Positions 46,401 through 58,736 of a DNA stretch of 64,000 bases are shown here, piece after piece; position 1 is the first letter of the stretch, and the number at the start of each line of letters is the position of its first letter. The stretch comes from Klebsormidium nitens (Eukaryota; Streptophyta; Klebsormidiophyceae; Klebsormidiales; Klebsormidiaceae). Both the position numbers and the translations under genes were made by a program. The notes beneath the pieces are model-generated. The model saw only the letters and a program-made list of their open reading frames with translations, ran no database searches and was not told the DNA's origin. The DNA lies in assembly GCA_000708835.1 (NCBI GenBank), contig DF237368.1:16749-80748 (forward strand). Direction: 5' to 3'.

Positions 46401-49400
46401 GGAGGACACTTGAGGGACCCGCCGAATTGAGCATCAGGGTGAGCCACTTTGACTTTATCGGTTAGTGTGTCTCTCGTCAACGCAAAATACGGCTTTGAAC
46501 TCCACTGCTTCGAACTCTATACATTTCGGCCATTTCCGAGTTGCTATTGCGTTGTCAATACTTTCTCCTCCATTCTCGATAGCTTAACAAGAAGCTGAAT
46601 GCACAAACCCTGGTGTAAGAGGCCGACGTCGAGTTGATTTCCTGGCCGTCTTCTTGCTCCTTTTTTGAGAAGTTGCAGCAGAGGCGTCGTCTCCGCTGTG
46701 CTCTAGTCCAAGTTGAGTGTCTTCGGCTTCGCCTGGCTTGTGGTACTACAATCCATCTGAAAAGGACATACTGGATGTGGTCTAACGTCAAAAAGGCGCA
46801 TCTTAAAACTAATTGTTGTTATTCTGCCCCGAGTATCTGTTCCGCTGCAGAAATCTGGTGGGTTCCCCCTGTGTTGTTGACGGGTCTCACACTCTGATTG
46901 CAGCGCAAGTACATACCAAGCTGCCCTCCAACCGGCCGAACACGTGTGACGTGTGCTTCCGATGACGTCAGCGGGTGCCCGAGAACTCTGACGTTACCGG
47001 AACCGAATAAGAGGCCGTCATCGCTGGCCGTTCCCAGAGGATGGGACTGGAGCGGTTTCCAAGGCTGTGGGCGACCGGCGGAGGTCAGCAAACTGACCAT
47101 ACTGGCGACGTGCCGCAAATTCTGAATTTCAGTAGGTGTGCAACTTCCGATGTCAGCAAGGTTTGCAACCTCCAGGAGAACTAGACAACGGGTTAAGCGT
47201 GTAACTGCTTGGTGTCATACTCTGGCGAGCTTGTGTACGTCATTCATTTTGCGGCAAGGTTTCTTTGGACGGCAGACCTCGACCAAGTTCGCGGACAAAC
47301 AAACACAGGCTTTGCGCTGATTCCCCGTCTTCCGTTGGCGCTCTCTTGGGGCAAAGGCTCTGCCTGCTCTTTCGTGTGCAACTTGAATATTTCGCACATT
47401 CCTTTCTGAGTCTCGCTCCGCTTTGCTCGTGATCGCTCGTTGTTTTCAACCTGCTAGCCATTCGGAGCTTGGACAGCACTAGCCGCCATGTTGTGTCCTT
47501 CATTCCAAAAGTGCGTGCATACGAGAGCGGGCTACCAACGTGCTCAATAACGCCCGTGAAGGGCGCGCGGAGAGCTGACGTCGCCGTTATGAGAAAAAGA
47601 CCTGAAACCAGAAAGGGAGCGCGCTTCCTTTCGTCAGATGTCTTAAGTGGTCATCGTCCTGCAGGGTGTGCTGGCGAAGATGGCCGGCTTTAAGGCCATC
47701 CTGCCGTAGGCCAGTGATGAGCCAACGGATTATGGAGTGTTGTCGAACGACGGCATCAATTGTGGTAAGTCTTGAGGCCACAATAATCTGAGCGGCGAAA
47801 ATCAATAGAGCTGATTGGGTGCTTTCTTCGATTTTACTGACGTTGAAATTGAGGGCTTGCTCCATCAGTTTGTCTTCTGTTCGGATCATTGTTTGGGTCA
47901 CTTTCTTGTTGGATTTTTGACAAGACGCAGGGGAGGGCAGACTCTGCAACGGGGTCGTTTTGAACATTCTTCTTAGAGCGCTTTAATAGTTCGCCCCTTT
48001 TGCGGCTTAAGGAATCTGAGAACGATGATAAGAATCAGATTGCGCTCTCCATATCGTCGTAATCGCTTTGGAACTGCTCGACACTTCTGGTTTTGGCTGC
48101 CAAGGTTGGTCGCGAATGTATTACTAGCGAAGCACAGTACCGTCCGGCTTATAACCAAATGTTAAAGGGAGGCCAGCACTTTAAGTAGTGATTTCTACCA
48201 CGGTATCTGACGCCCAGTATTTGAAACGTACGGTACATCAGAAAGTCTGCTGTCGAGCTGTCGTCTCTGCTGTACTCTTGTAAGAGGTGGGGACCGAACT
48301 TCAGCGTTTGGAAGCGTCAACACGTCCTTTCCTCGGTGTGTGAAGAAGAAGAAGAAGAAAAAGAAGAAGTTCGTAACACCTCCGTTGTCTGGTGAAGAAG
48401 ATAGAAATGAATGACGTGTTGCTGACGTTCGAGTAGACAAACCCCATTTGCTTTGCCCTTCCAAGCTGGACACCGTTTTCCTCTCACCGTTGTAGGCCAG
48501 CCCGCCGTTGTCCAAAGCACCGACCCTACCCCAGCGCCCCGCGCTGTTCCTGGCGCCGCCGCCATCGTCGCGCGCCCAGTTTCAACCAAAAACTCTGGTG
48601 CGCGAACCACTTCCGGTCCAAAATCGAAGAGAATAAGGCGCGGCGGCTCAAAACAAGATTACGGAAGAAAGCTGGCGGACGGCGGAAGAAAGAGGCAGAC
48701 GTAGCGCGGAAGAAGCGCGCGAGAGACGAGCAGGAACGAGAGCGGGGCGACTATCGGCGCAGGTTGGGGGACGAGAGAAAGGAGATGGAGGATTGGCAGC
48801 GAGCGGCGATGGACAGGTGGGATGAACCTGGCTTTTCCGGGGCGGCTTCTGGAGATACATTTCTCGCCGTGTGTTCGTGTGCATTTTCAATGCGAGTACT
48901 GAAAGGAACAAACGTGACAGACGGAGCTTTCTAGAAGTGTTGCGTCAGGTCTTACGTCGGAGTTGGTCGCCCTCCTAGCCCATCAACTAGAGGGGAATTG
49001 TCAACGGGACAACGGAAGACGCCTCTTCACTACGACTTTCTTGTCTTCTTTCCGCGATCGCCGTTAGCGGGACTTGATGGGGACAACAAGACCGCCTCCG
49101 AAAGCAGTGTCTCTTTTTTCTTCCCGGAGTTCGGAGGTGCGATCCGTTGATTAGAGGGAAATCTCGAGGAGCATGGATTCAGCGTCGACCTTGGGTGCGT
49201 CCAATTGTCCTTGAAGAAAAAATGCAGAGCATCAGGTCGATTCCACTCTTCTGCTGAGCAATCCGTTGTTTCCTTCCCATGGAACCGAAGGTGCGCAGCC
49301 TCGCGGGCTGAACTGTCACCACAGCTGGACTTGCGAAGCACGACTGGATTCTTCATTCCGTTTTCTAGGTTCCAAGAAAGGCAAACAGTAGGAGGCCACC

Positions 49401-50147
49401 GGACGGCATCAAAAGGCCGCGAACGGAAGGAGCGCCGTCGTTAATGAAAGAGAAGGAACTAGAGGTGGAAAGAAGATCAAGAAGGGGAAGGATGCGCGTA
49501 GCCGAGCTGACGAAGCGGGCGTGAGGACCGGAGCTAGCAGCGGGGCTCTTGGGCGGAAGGAGGGCGAGCGGAGCCAAAAAGTGAGTCAGATTTCTGGAAG
49601 AAGGCGTTGCACCATAGGCTGGAACTACGTGCACAAGCACGGAGCACGGGAGTCACTCAATCTGGATCGAAGGCGAAAGCTGCAAAGTCCGACCACACTG
49701 GCTGAGTATGCCAATACTTCTTGTCGGCCCGTCAAACAGCTTATGAACACGCATGTCTAGACACGCCATGCGTCCTCAAGCCTTTTGTATTCATCAGAAA
49801 TGTACCGTATTGTCCCACACCATCCTCATTTGCTAACAACAATTTTCTCCAGGTACAAGACTTTGCCTGTTTCAGACAAGCGGACAAGGAACGCTCGTGA
49901 CTGTCTGCGTCACAAGCTGCAGATACCGGTGCGTCTCAGCATAATCTCTTATCTCCACCAATTTGTAGAGCCCATAACTTTCATAGTCGCATAACCGGAT
50001 TTCTACATCAGAGGTTTTTAGCTGTCATCTCATACATTCAACTGTTCTGCAGTTGCCAACGGGCCGGAACCGCTCATCCCTAACAAGACGTACCTGACAG
50101 AGATTGCGGACTCGGCAAGGCACTCCCACCTTGTCGGGACGGAAAAG
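43436..50147 (+). CDS. unrecognised multi-exon gene or decaying gene region, unit 1
   Basis: Exon-like GC-rich islands are flanked by acceptor (GCAG, CCAG) and donor (GTGAG, GTAAG) sequences: 43436-43546, 43975-44080, 44447-44669, 45631-45843, 46207-46437, 46904-47083, 48496-48816, 49369-49520, 49853-49928 and 50053-50147. Some are fully open and read like protein. The first contains AIHSPPALSPSTGVPK. The one at 48496 is a basic/acidic coiled-coil-like stretch (KKRARDEQERERGDYRRR, DERKEMEDWQRAAMDR). 49369-49520 (MKEKELEVERRSRRGRMRVA) joins in phase to 49853-49928 (YKTLPVSDKRTRNARD). 50053-50147 holds PNKTYLTEIADSARHSHLVG. Others, such as 44447-44669, have stops in all three forward frames, and 45631-45843 needs a frame step. 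Phases do not close across the whole set. I recognise no family. Either exons are missing from my model or parts are pseudogenised. Confidence 0.35.
44113..44669 (+). repeat. duplicated intron-plus-exon segment, copy A
   Basis: It matches 45885-46437 at an offset of about 1.76 kb. Shared landmarks are TGCAGCT near 44140/45907, the intron motif GACCGNTTTGACNTGCC at 44231/45986, and the exon text from 44447/46207 with GACGTCA and CTTCTGG. The intron motif itself repeats about 110 bases further on in both copies. Confidence 0.6.
45885..46437 (+). repeat. duplicated intron-plus-exon segment, copy B
   Basis: Partner of 44113-44669. In this copy two forward frames of the exon-like part (46207 onward) are open, while copy A has stops in all forward frames. 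Confidence 0.6.
48342..48370 (+). repeat. GAA microsatellite
   Basis: Nine or ten GAA triplets with one AAA interruption, lying in the intron-like stretch before the exon island at 48496. Confidence 0.85.
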
Positions 50148-52174
50148 GTGAGGGTCAGTCAATTCTGTGGGGAGTTCTACAAACTGCATAGAAGGCGTAT
50201 GTAGGAGTGGGATGGATTGGTGGACTCGATTCGTGATTCAATGACTGCGGATTGTAAGCGTGTGTTTGACAGACAAGGCCGCCCACGGCTGAGGCCAAAG
50301 CAGCTCACTTTGCTCGAAAGGTTGCTGGTCTTTTTCAGAGTCTTACTGGGCCATGGGCGCATATGCTCAGCTTTCCGGTGTGTCGTATGACCAACCTTCG
50401 GGGTGATTCACATTCTGAACTGCGCTCATTTAGGTCCTGCTTTTATGCATGTGGGTGCGTATCCGTGTTGTCCATGTCGAAATCAGCTTGATCAGATTCT
50501 TGGATCTTTCTCAGTTTATCTCCATCGCTAGTTGTCGTCCGTATGACTGTCCCCAGTCCCGTCTGCTCCTCTGCTCACTGCTTGGTGATAGACTGGGGTG
50601 CTTGCAAATCGGAATTCATGGAAAGTTTGGGTTTAGAATCAGTAAGGTGTGGTAGGTCTAGGTGCCTTAAAACATTTTGCTCTTCCGAGGCTTCAGTAGT
50701 ATTGTCACTTTGAAGAATGAGCAATTGACTGGGAGGCGAGCCCAGGAACTGGTCGGGCCAATTAACGGGACCTTATCTTGCCAACCATCAGGCTGACTGC
50801 GCTTGCATCTCACCGCTTTCCCATCTCTTTCTTCAGCAACCTCTGCTTATCGGGCGGCCCATGGAGTCGGCAGCTTGACATAGGAAGAGACTAAGGGTAC
50901 TTCCTCGGGGCACACCGTTTATAGTGACCGGGGCCAAATCCGTGTCAGGAGTCGAGTGCTTTCGTTCAGCATGTCCTCGAGAAGCTCGGACTTGATTTCA
51001 CCTGTTGTTCCACCTCTGGCACATTCCTGCCTTGACAGCCGAGCAGTTGCCAGCAACTCATAACTGTTCCCCATTTCCCATGAGCAAATGTCTCCTCGTA
51101 TTGGACGACAGCGGGTGGCCTGCATCTGGTCGTACAGTGACAGACAAATTCTTCAAGCCGATTGAACCATTTGCATGGCGTCTTGTGCTCTGCCGTGCTT
51201 GCCTCTAACTCTCTCATGCTGAATTGCTTTGTGCAATCATTGATTATGCCCTTGTCCTTGCGTGGCAATCCGTCAAGAGAGGGTTGATAGATGTATCGGT
51301 ATAAGCCTCCCTCAAGGCGAATCTGCTAACATTAAAAGGCAGGGATCAAATAAGGCACACTTCGTCAGCGCCCCCGGCTCTCGTCCTTCACTCACCTCGG
51401 GCTGCGGCGCAGGGGTGCAACGAACGAATGGTTATGAACATGAAACAACAAAACATTCAACCAAACAGACAGCTTAATGTCGAGTTCGTGCCCGGTGTAC
51501 ATTGGATGATCATGTGATGCCATCGACATGGTAGTGTGCGATTCAATCGTCTGGCACACGTCACAATGAACGTTCCACTGTGGGTTAATCATCTTGAACC
51601 TCTGAGCAACTTGTGCGCGGCAAGCATATGCGCATTGCCCCGCCATGATGGCGACACCATGAGATCTTCGGGACTGCAATTTGCTTCTGCTCGAGGTTCA
51701 TAAACAATCAAAAGCTCGCCTGATCGAGGTTCAATCATAGAGTTCAATGCCCATACCGGCCTAGCTAAAACTAAATAGCTGCCACAGTAGTTCAATTGCC
51801 AGAGCGCGCTTATAATGCACGTTGCCGCCGGAGATGTTTCGACTGCATGCAACATTCATTGATGCATGAGAGCATGATATCGAGCCTGCCAGCAGAATCT
51901 TTCAAAGAGAGCGTCTCCAACGTCTCGACCGTCCATCTGCATGTCATTTATCAAGCATGAAGTGCCAGCCGTGCGATGAGGGGGATCATCGTTCTTTGAA
52001 GGGCAGTAGCGACCAATACGGTGCGCAAAGAGCTAAATGGTCGCCACCTTCCTTTTGGCCTCAATGGAGAGCATCTTTATAACAACAGATTTGAGCAGAT
52101 TATGTGGATTGAGCACAGTATATTTGTCTTTCCTGCGTCTTTGGCCGCTCGGAAGTTGGAATTCCTCTGCAGCG
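50148..52174. other. intergenic, no gene supported
   Basis: Only short, unrelated open frames. It lies between the unit 1 exon islands and F-box/ARM copy 2. The part at 51480-51900 is of the ATGCAT-rich kind also seen in other intergenic stretches of this window. Confidence 0.35.
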
Positions 52175-53650
52175 ATGGAGGCTCGTGTGAACCCTTTCGA
52201 TCGCCTAAGCGATGATCTCTTGGGGGGCATTTTCGAGAAACTCCTGTGGAGTCCTAATGATTTTGGAATGGAGGAGAAGGGTTACGGAAGAATGTGGTTG
52301 GAGTCGGTCTGCAAAAGGTTTCAGAAGCTTGTGCACACATTTGGGTGTCTGGACTGGCAGTTTGACAGGCCTGAGGATGGGGATGCGTTCCTGTGTTACA
52401 TAGTGCGCCAACAAGACAGAATGAGTCCGTTGAAAAAGGTTGCTCTGGATGTTGAAGGGCCAACGCAGTTGGTGGCGATCCTCCAATCAGTCGTTATCGC
52501 AGCTCAAGATAGCCTTGAGGAACTCCACGTATTTGTTGGGGATCTGGCCCTAGAGGATGTCATCAACTGGGAGTACGTTTTCCTGCTTTTTGGTGCTTTG
52601 AAAAGGCTCCGCATTTTGGAATTTCTTCTGTGGGAACGAGAAACTGCACAGTGGTGTCCAGTGACTTTGAGCAGAGTATGGTTCTCAGGATCCTTCAGAA
52701 AGTTGACGTCGTTGACCCTGTATGGCTTTGCAATCCCCGGTGTGGAATCTGACTCTTTCCTGGAGAAGCTTTCAATGCTGAAATCCTTGGAGCTCCACTC
52801 GTACTCCATCGGCGCAAATGCGTCCAGCAAGGCGAGCGCTCTTGAAAAGGCTTTCTGGTGGGGCGATGAGGAAGTTGGCATCGATGTGGCAGATCCAGCC
52901 AATGCCAGTCTGCCAAGAAGCATGAAGAAACTGGTGGCGCTAATGGGAAGCAGATTCTCGGATGTAAGCCAGAAGGCTGTAGAGATTCTGCGCAATCTGC
53001 TAAGCCGAAGCAACAAGCACATAGCCATAGCGGCAGTTCCTGGGACTCTGCATAACCTAGTGGAGCTCCTTGTCGATGGCGAGCATACGGTTGCTGCAAC
53101 TCTGGGACAGCTCGCTGCCGAGCCTGCCAACAAGAGCCGCATAGCCAGTGTTCCTGGTTGTCTGCACAAGCTGCTGCGGGTTTTGGAGCAAAGGGGCTCT
53201 GGCCAAAGGCACGAGGCCGCTGCAGAAACCCTGATCAGTTTAGCGGGGGATGCTCAAGTCCGTAAGGACATTGTTGGGGATCCGCAGACGTTGAGACGAT
53301 TGGTAGGCAGTCTCAAGGACCAGTACTCTGGGAGGGCGTCTGTGATGTCAGGCTGGGTGCTGTGGTGCTTAGCAAATCCTGGCGATAAAGACGCTGGTGC
53401 TACTTCCGAGATGCAAGGGTGCGTGCAGAAACTTGTTGCGCTTCTGGATGCTGCGGGCCTGGGCAGTCATTTTGGAGAGGTGCTCTCTAATCTGTGCAAG
53501 AGCCCGGGGGCGATGCGAGAGTCTGTGCTTTTGACGCCCGAGTTTTCCCGGAGCTTGTCCAGCCTTGTGACGAGCGAGCGGGTGGAGATACGGACAGCAG
53601 TTGCAGAGAGCTTGGAAACTTTGGCAAGCTGGGATGCTGAGAGTTGCTGA
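52175..53650 (+). CDS. F-box and armadillo-repeat protein, copy 2, truncated
   Basis: This is a paralogue of copy 1 starting with ATG at 52175 (MEARVNPFDRLSDDLLGGIF). The frame is open further up to 52037, but the family's N-terminus begins here and a CTCTGCAG acceptor lies just before it. The F-box (LESVCKRFQKLVH), the leucine-rich part (LTSLTLYGFAIPG, LKSLELHSYS) and about five ARM repeats are kept. The frame then ends at TGA after LETLASWDAESC, about 492 residues, where copy 1 goes on for some 760 more. The following 250 bases are purine-rich and resemble the C-terminal tail of the other copies, so an internal deletion has removed most ARM repeats. The product would keep the F-box but lose most of the presumed substrate-binding superhelix. 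Confidence 0.7.
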   Translation: MEARVNPFDRLSDDLLGGIFEKLLWSPNDFGMEEKGYGRMWLESVCKRFQKLVHTFGCLDWQFDRPEDGDAFLCYIVRQQDRMSPLKKVALDVEGPTQLVAILQSVVIAAQDSLEELHVFVGDLALEDVINWEYVFLLFGALKRLRILEFLLWERETAQWCPVTLSRVWFSGSFRKLTSLTLYGFAIPGVESDSFLEKLSMLKSLELHSYSIGANASSKASALEKAFWWGDEEVGIDVADPANASLPRSMKKLVALMGSRFSDVSQKAVEILRNLLSRSNKHIAIAAVPGTLHNLVELLVDGEHTVAATLGQLAAEPANKSRIASVPGCLHKLLRVLEQRGSGQRHEAAAETLISLAGDAQVRKDIVGDPQTLRRLVGSLKDQYSGRASVMSGWVLWCLANPGDKDAGATSEMQGCVQKLVALLDAAGLGSHFGEVLSNLCKSPGAMRESVLLTPEFSRSLSSLVTSERVEIRTAVAESLETLASWDAESC

Positions 53651-53920
53651 GAGTTGCATATTGATTGTCCAAGTTCAAGAATAACTGCAAAAGCTGATAG
53701 GCCCTGTGGAACATGGAGGGGTTAGAGCAAAGCCGAGAGTGGGGAAACGGGGACTGGGAGGGAGGAAATCTAGAACGAGGTGCGGGGCGAGAACGAGGAA
53801 TGAGGAGAAAGTGGGGCGGGGGCTGCAAGAGAAGAGGTGGAGGGGAGCAAGGAAGAGAAGCGGCGCGTGAGAAGTGTGGAGGGGCGATTGACTTTATAGC
53901 TGCGATGAGTCAGTCTGTTT
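53651..53920 (+). pseudogene. remnant of the C-terminal tail of F-box/ARM copy 2
   Basis: Purine-rich text (GAGAGTGGGGAAACGGGGAC and on) resembles the tails of copies 1 and 3. From GATTGACTTTATAGCTGCGA onward it matches the 3' flank of copy 3 (reverse strand, about 62140-62090), including GAGTCAGTCTGTTTGAACCT. It is cut off from the open frame by the stop at 53648. Confidence 0.55.
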
Positions 53921-54369
53921 GAACCTGGGCCAGACATGTGGAACACAAAGTTGTCTGCAGCTGAAGGAGGTGGCTAATGCGTGCTACGAACTTTCCTTCT
54001 CACTCCGTGGCTTGAGACGTCCTGGACCTCGATCATCTCCTCGACATGAACAGGTGTCATGCTGAGCATCCGAAGAGTTTCGTTTGTTATCGAGGAGCGA
54101 AAAGTGAATGACGCAGCCAGTTCAAATATCTGGTGACGCTCGCCGTTTAGATCTAAGATCTATTAACGCTTGTTTTTGAGGATATAAGTTTGTCGCATTT
54201 GTCAGCGAAAAGGATCGTCGCTCGCTTTCGAGCGACGCTCGGATAATATCGTCTTGATGGAAAGAAACAGGTCGCTGTCCAACCTGCATTCTTTGACGAA
54301 GCAGAAACCTTTTGCAAGGATTGATCGAAGCAACGGAAGCCTTCCTCAAGTTTTACCCACCCTTCTCAG
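53921..54369 (+). repeat. inverted segmental duplication, forward arm flank
   Basis: It aligns with the reverse complement of 61712-62100. Shared landmarks are CAAAGTTGT-GAAGCTGA, GA-GCAGCCAGTTCAA and CACCCTT-TCAGG before CTGCCGCCGG-CTTGTTG. It shows that the duplication carrying copies 2 and 3 extends into non-coding DNA. Confidence 0.55.
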
Positions 54370-57300
54370 GCCCTCCGCTGCCGCCGGCCTTGTTGAGAGG
54401 TCACCGACCGCGACGTCAGCCGTGACATCAGCAGGTCGGAAGGTCCCCTTAAGTCTCCCGAAGCGGAGGGTCGGCGTCATTCAAGGAGAAGAGGGGCTAG
54501 GCGGCACCACTCGCCGTCGGAAAAGGGCGGGCCGGGAGAGGAAAACAGCAGAAGCTTAAGCGGCGGCCATCAGCACGGCGGAAAGAACCAGGTCTAAGTG
54601 GAGGGCGCACTTTGACGGAGTAGCCCGCCTCAGGTAAGCTGAAGTCTCAAAATACCTCTTGCAAACTTCTTGACTTTGCCGGCTGGATTTGAAGACGCGG
54701 TGCCTATCTGCGGCCGACACTTCCTTAGCCTTTGACGCGGAAGCGTTTGATTTGCCGCTCGCCACAGGCAGATCTTTCTTACTTTGTCCACGGAATTAAG
54801 CGCTCTGATTGTATTGGAAGAGATTTATGGAAAAGAGGACCATTCTTCAACTTTAAACCATACTGCATGTGGCCGTTCATTTCGGGGCAGACAGCAGACA
54901 TTTGATCTCTGGGCTTTCGTCTTGCAGAGCGCTGAGATGAGACCATCTCTGCCTTCATCCTCTTGCGCATAAGATTGTTCTCGATGAACTCCCTGAAACA
55001 TCTTGGAACTCAGGAGAAAAACATTTTGTTCACTCTGACGTCATCAACCGCCTCGGACCGATCCATTTGTCGTAGATCCACTCGTCAATGCCAATCCATT
55101 TCATCATTTCGCAGGGATGCCACTGCGGCCAGCCTCCGAGGCTGTCGTCAACACTCTCTTCGATGACGTCAGCAACCGGCAGCTTGCTCGTGCCCGTCTC
55201 CGGCCGACGTCAGCAATTAGCCAGCCATGACGTCAGCACCCGAGGCCCGGCTTGCGCCCGGCTCGGAGGGGCGCGCAGTACGGGATGCGTTGCAAGATTC
55301 AGTTAGCGCGCGCAAGAAGCCGAACAAGAAGACGGCCTCGATTGCAACCCCTGCGGTGAGACACCGAATCCTCCTCCTTTGTTCGCCACCTTGTCTTGGG
55401 TTGAAAAGTAGCAACACCGGTCTGCCAACAATTCTCGCATTTGTCCTAACTTCGGGCTGTCTGTTCAACTCGCGGCCTGCGCTGATGAATGTCCCCAAAG
55501 TCGACCAATTTGAATAACGTCCTGCACGATGGCGGAAGAGGCGACGGAGATCAGTCCGCTCAGCGTGGTTGCCTCCACGGGCTTGCTTTGACTGACAAAG
55601 CCGAGCTTTGTGAGGGTATTCTTCGGCGTCCCTTCAGTCGGATCTTCGTAAAGTTTTCTCTTCGATATATTCAGTCAATAGTTTCTAGAGTCTTTCCTGA
55701 TCATCTCTTCGATCAGAACTTCGAATGGTGTCTGCAGTCAAGGCTCAAGTAATCAGAAAAGGGCGTTTGCAAAATCTGGCCATATCCCGAAGTGGACGCT
55801 CAGGAGAGAGAGTGCGAAGTGGCACCTACAAATCAAGTCTGCGAGGCATAAATCGCTAGCAGTGCAGTGGCATCGATTCCGGTCTGGTGACGTTTCCCGG
55901 AATCTCTTTCTGCAGGGCCCCCCTTCTTCACGTCAGACCTCACAAGACGCCGTCCCCTTTCTCGATCTCCGACTCGCTTCGCTCTCGTGTTTCACAGAGT
56001 CCTGCCACCGTCGCTTACTTCTCTACTCCTCCGGACTTCTTAAAATTCTGCTCCCCCTCAGCCAGCGCGGAAACCAACCGAACCGATGGCTTTGCTGACG
56101 TCACCAGGTGGAGAAAGTGGGCGGGAAGCTGACGTCACTCGGGCGCGGTCGGACGGGAAGCTGACGTCACTTGGGCAAGGTCCGGACAACGGCGCTTGCA
56201 TCCCCGCTGTGCGGGTCCTGAAGCAGAGAGCCTGGAGGACGCAAAAGTTTCTGCGTCGCGGCCGCTGCCTGCGGCACACGTCTTAGTAGAGGCGGAAGGG
56301 TAAGCTGACGGCTTCGACCTGTTGCGTGATGCACTCCTGAAGCGTTTGCGATGCTTGAACGGCCTCTACAAAGTTCTCGTCGCCTTGAGAAGAGAAATAT
56401 GGATAAGGACTCCTGCTACTTGGAATCTGATCCGCACTAGCCGGTTCCGCTTCGGGTGTTCCGAGATTGTCTTGTAAGTCAAGTCTCCACTCTTCTCGCC
56501 TTCCATGTTGAGACTGAATGATGCAGAGGTTTCCTACGTGAGTAGCGCTATTATTTGGTCCTTATTCACCACGAAAACGTTCTTACCTTGTCCGTCGCAC
56601 CAGCCATTTGTGTCGACGCTCGGAACCACATCTCTTTCGCACCGTACCGATCATCCAAATCAGATTCTCCTCTACGTTCACCAAATCGTCGCGAAACTGG
56701 CAAAGGCTGCAATGCGGTTGGTTTCCTCTCCCCTTGTCACGTCTGACCCAGATATACTCACCCCTGTCCCAAAATTTTGCAGACGAGGCGCAAGCAGAAA
56801 ACGGTCCTCGCTCTTGTCCTCGTCTCGCCAGATTGCCAGTCCTCGCCAGACCACTGGAACGGGCAGTAGAAGCAGATGCTCGCAACGGGATAGGGCGCTG
56901 CGGAAGCGAGTGCGGTGAAAGCGCGCGCGGCATCTGCCAGGTATGTCCTCAAGGATGCCGGTCCTTCGGCCATGTTGCTTGCTTCTATTGCGAAAGCAAC
57001 GGTCGTTTCTGTACTAAATGAAATTCGCGTGGACATCAATCTACTGAGATATGACGCCTCTCTCCGCGCTGCTATTCCGCCATTTTGGCAACCGTATCCC
57101 TAGGATCTGAGACGTGTGATTTTGCAACCTTCGTGCAATCATTCTCTGATTGGTCCGTACCAAACGTCTGTTTTCCCTACGTTGGTCCCGCTGTAAGCGG
57201 TCCATCGGTGCACTTCTGAGACATTTGATTGGAGTCCCTTGTGCACTCAGCGCCGAACACATCTGCTACCACCGCAGGTACGCCACCGGATTGGAACCCG

Positions 57301-58736
57301 TTGCTGACGTCATGCAGCTACCCGCTGACGTCATCCGCGCTGGTTGGCCTCCGCCCGTCTGCGAAAGGCGTGCGCCCTGGCCAGCTGTTGGAAGGCTCGT
57401 GGCTCGTTGTCGGAGTGGCGGTTCTGGACGGTTCGTACTCGCGGGGGCCAGGCGAAAGGACTTGGTGATGGAATGCTATTGCCAATAGGTGGGTTACAAG
57501 GCCGGTTGCATTCCTTCGTTGTGCTTTTGGTCTTTGATTATTGTGTCCTGGAGCATGTCATTTGCGGTTGTGCGAATTGGTTTATTTCTACCTGCTCTTT
57601 AAATCCTGCCGTCAGCTTACTCTTGACACAACTTTTGACAGCGTTGAACAACTTTTGGATCCCCTCTGGTGCTTTCAGACATCTTCGAAGTAGGCGTTGC
57701 ATCTCCTATAGACCTCTTGAAAGCCGGCTTTCAAAGGGAAGATCACGCAATGGCTTGTGTACCCGGGATCTGTAGAAGAGGGTGGAAAGTCGAACCGTGT
57801 TTGGTTACCACTAATGCTCCGAAATGACTACTCACTGTTTTCTGAGGCCTTTCATAAGACCTGTGTACGGCCTTCGGAAGGGCATGACTACTTTGACAAT
57901 CATCTCGAAGATCTTCTCTGTGCAGGTTCTCGCTGTCATAAAGGGAATCGCGTGACTGGTGGTTCTCCTGTGCCCGGGCTCTTCAAACGGGCGCTCCCCA
58001 GCTCCCGCCATGTCCCCGACTACTTTTGGTTGGCATCGTGGGTGCCGCCTAAACGAACCCCGCCTAGCGGAGCACGGGTTTTCTGCCCCTCCCTTCAGTG
58101 ACGTCAACGGGAAGTCCCGTCGTCGGAGAGGTGACGTCACCCTTGCCGGAATTTAACGCCGTGCGCTGGCCCGCATCTCTAACCGAGCCGGAGAGGAGAG
58201 TCGGGAAGACGTGCCCTCGCTAGAGCCATTCACGCCTCGCCGGGCTGCCGCGTGAACGTTTGTAAAGGTGAGCAGATTCGCGAGAACTTGCTGCCCGTCC
58301 GGAATCTGAGGCGTGCTATGTTGCTCGAGTACAATCGCCAGGCTTGTCAATCGTATAGAAACTGGTCGTGAGATGGATGTTGACTCGTGGCCTGTGCTCA
58401 CACCTGGTTGGCATTCCACTCAGTGGTGCTTTTTCCATATTCCCGTGTGCCAGACAGAATCGACGGAGCGCCGACGGGCAAGCACTACTCTGCTCTCCTT
58501 TGTTTCCGGTCTTACTTTGTGCACGATCCGGAAGTCGATACGAGGTGTGCTTCCAGCTAGATTTGCAAATCATTGAGTCTGATCGTCATACCTTCCTGTT
58601 CGGCAGACGCAAGGGAATTGACATTGCTGCAGAGGGCGCCAAGACAGTCGGCGGACTGACGGTGCTAGACCGGTCCACGAAACAGCGGGCCGCTCATCGG
58701 GGACATCTGAAAGACGTCAGCCAGCGCGGTGAGTTT
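54370..58736 (+). CDS. unrecognised multi-exon gene or decaying gene region, unit 2
   Basis: Exon-like GC-rich islands resemble those of unit 1. The clearest are 54370-54632, 55115-55355, 56096-56284, 56783-56940, 57277-57464 and 58633-58736. The first is homologous to the intact reverse-strand exon at 61486-61711 (shared TSAVTSAGR) but has gained a frame step and stops. 56783-56940 is open in one frame (LARPLERAVEADARNG) and ends at donor GTATGTCC. 57277-57464 has YATGLEPVADVMQLPADVIR. 58633-58736 is open in two frames (GAKTVGGLTVLDRSTKQRAA). All carry one or more TGACGTCA-like palindromes except 56783-56940, in which I saw none. No known domain is visible and phases do not close. It is probably a second, partly degenerate copy of the gene downstream of the F-box/ARM gene. 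Confidence 0.3.
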
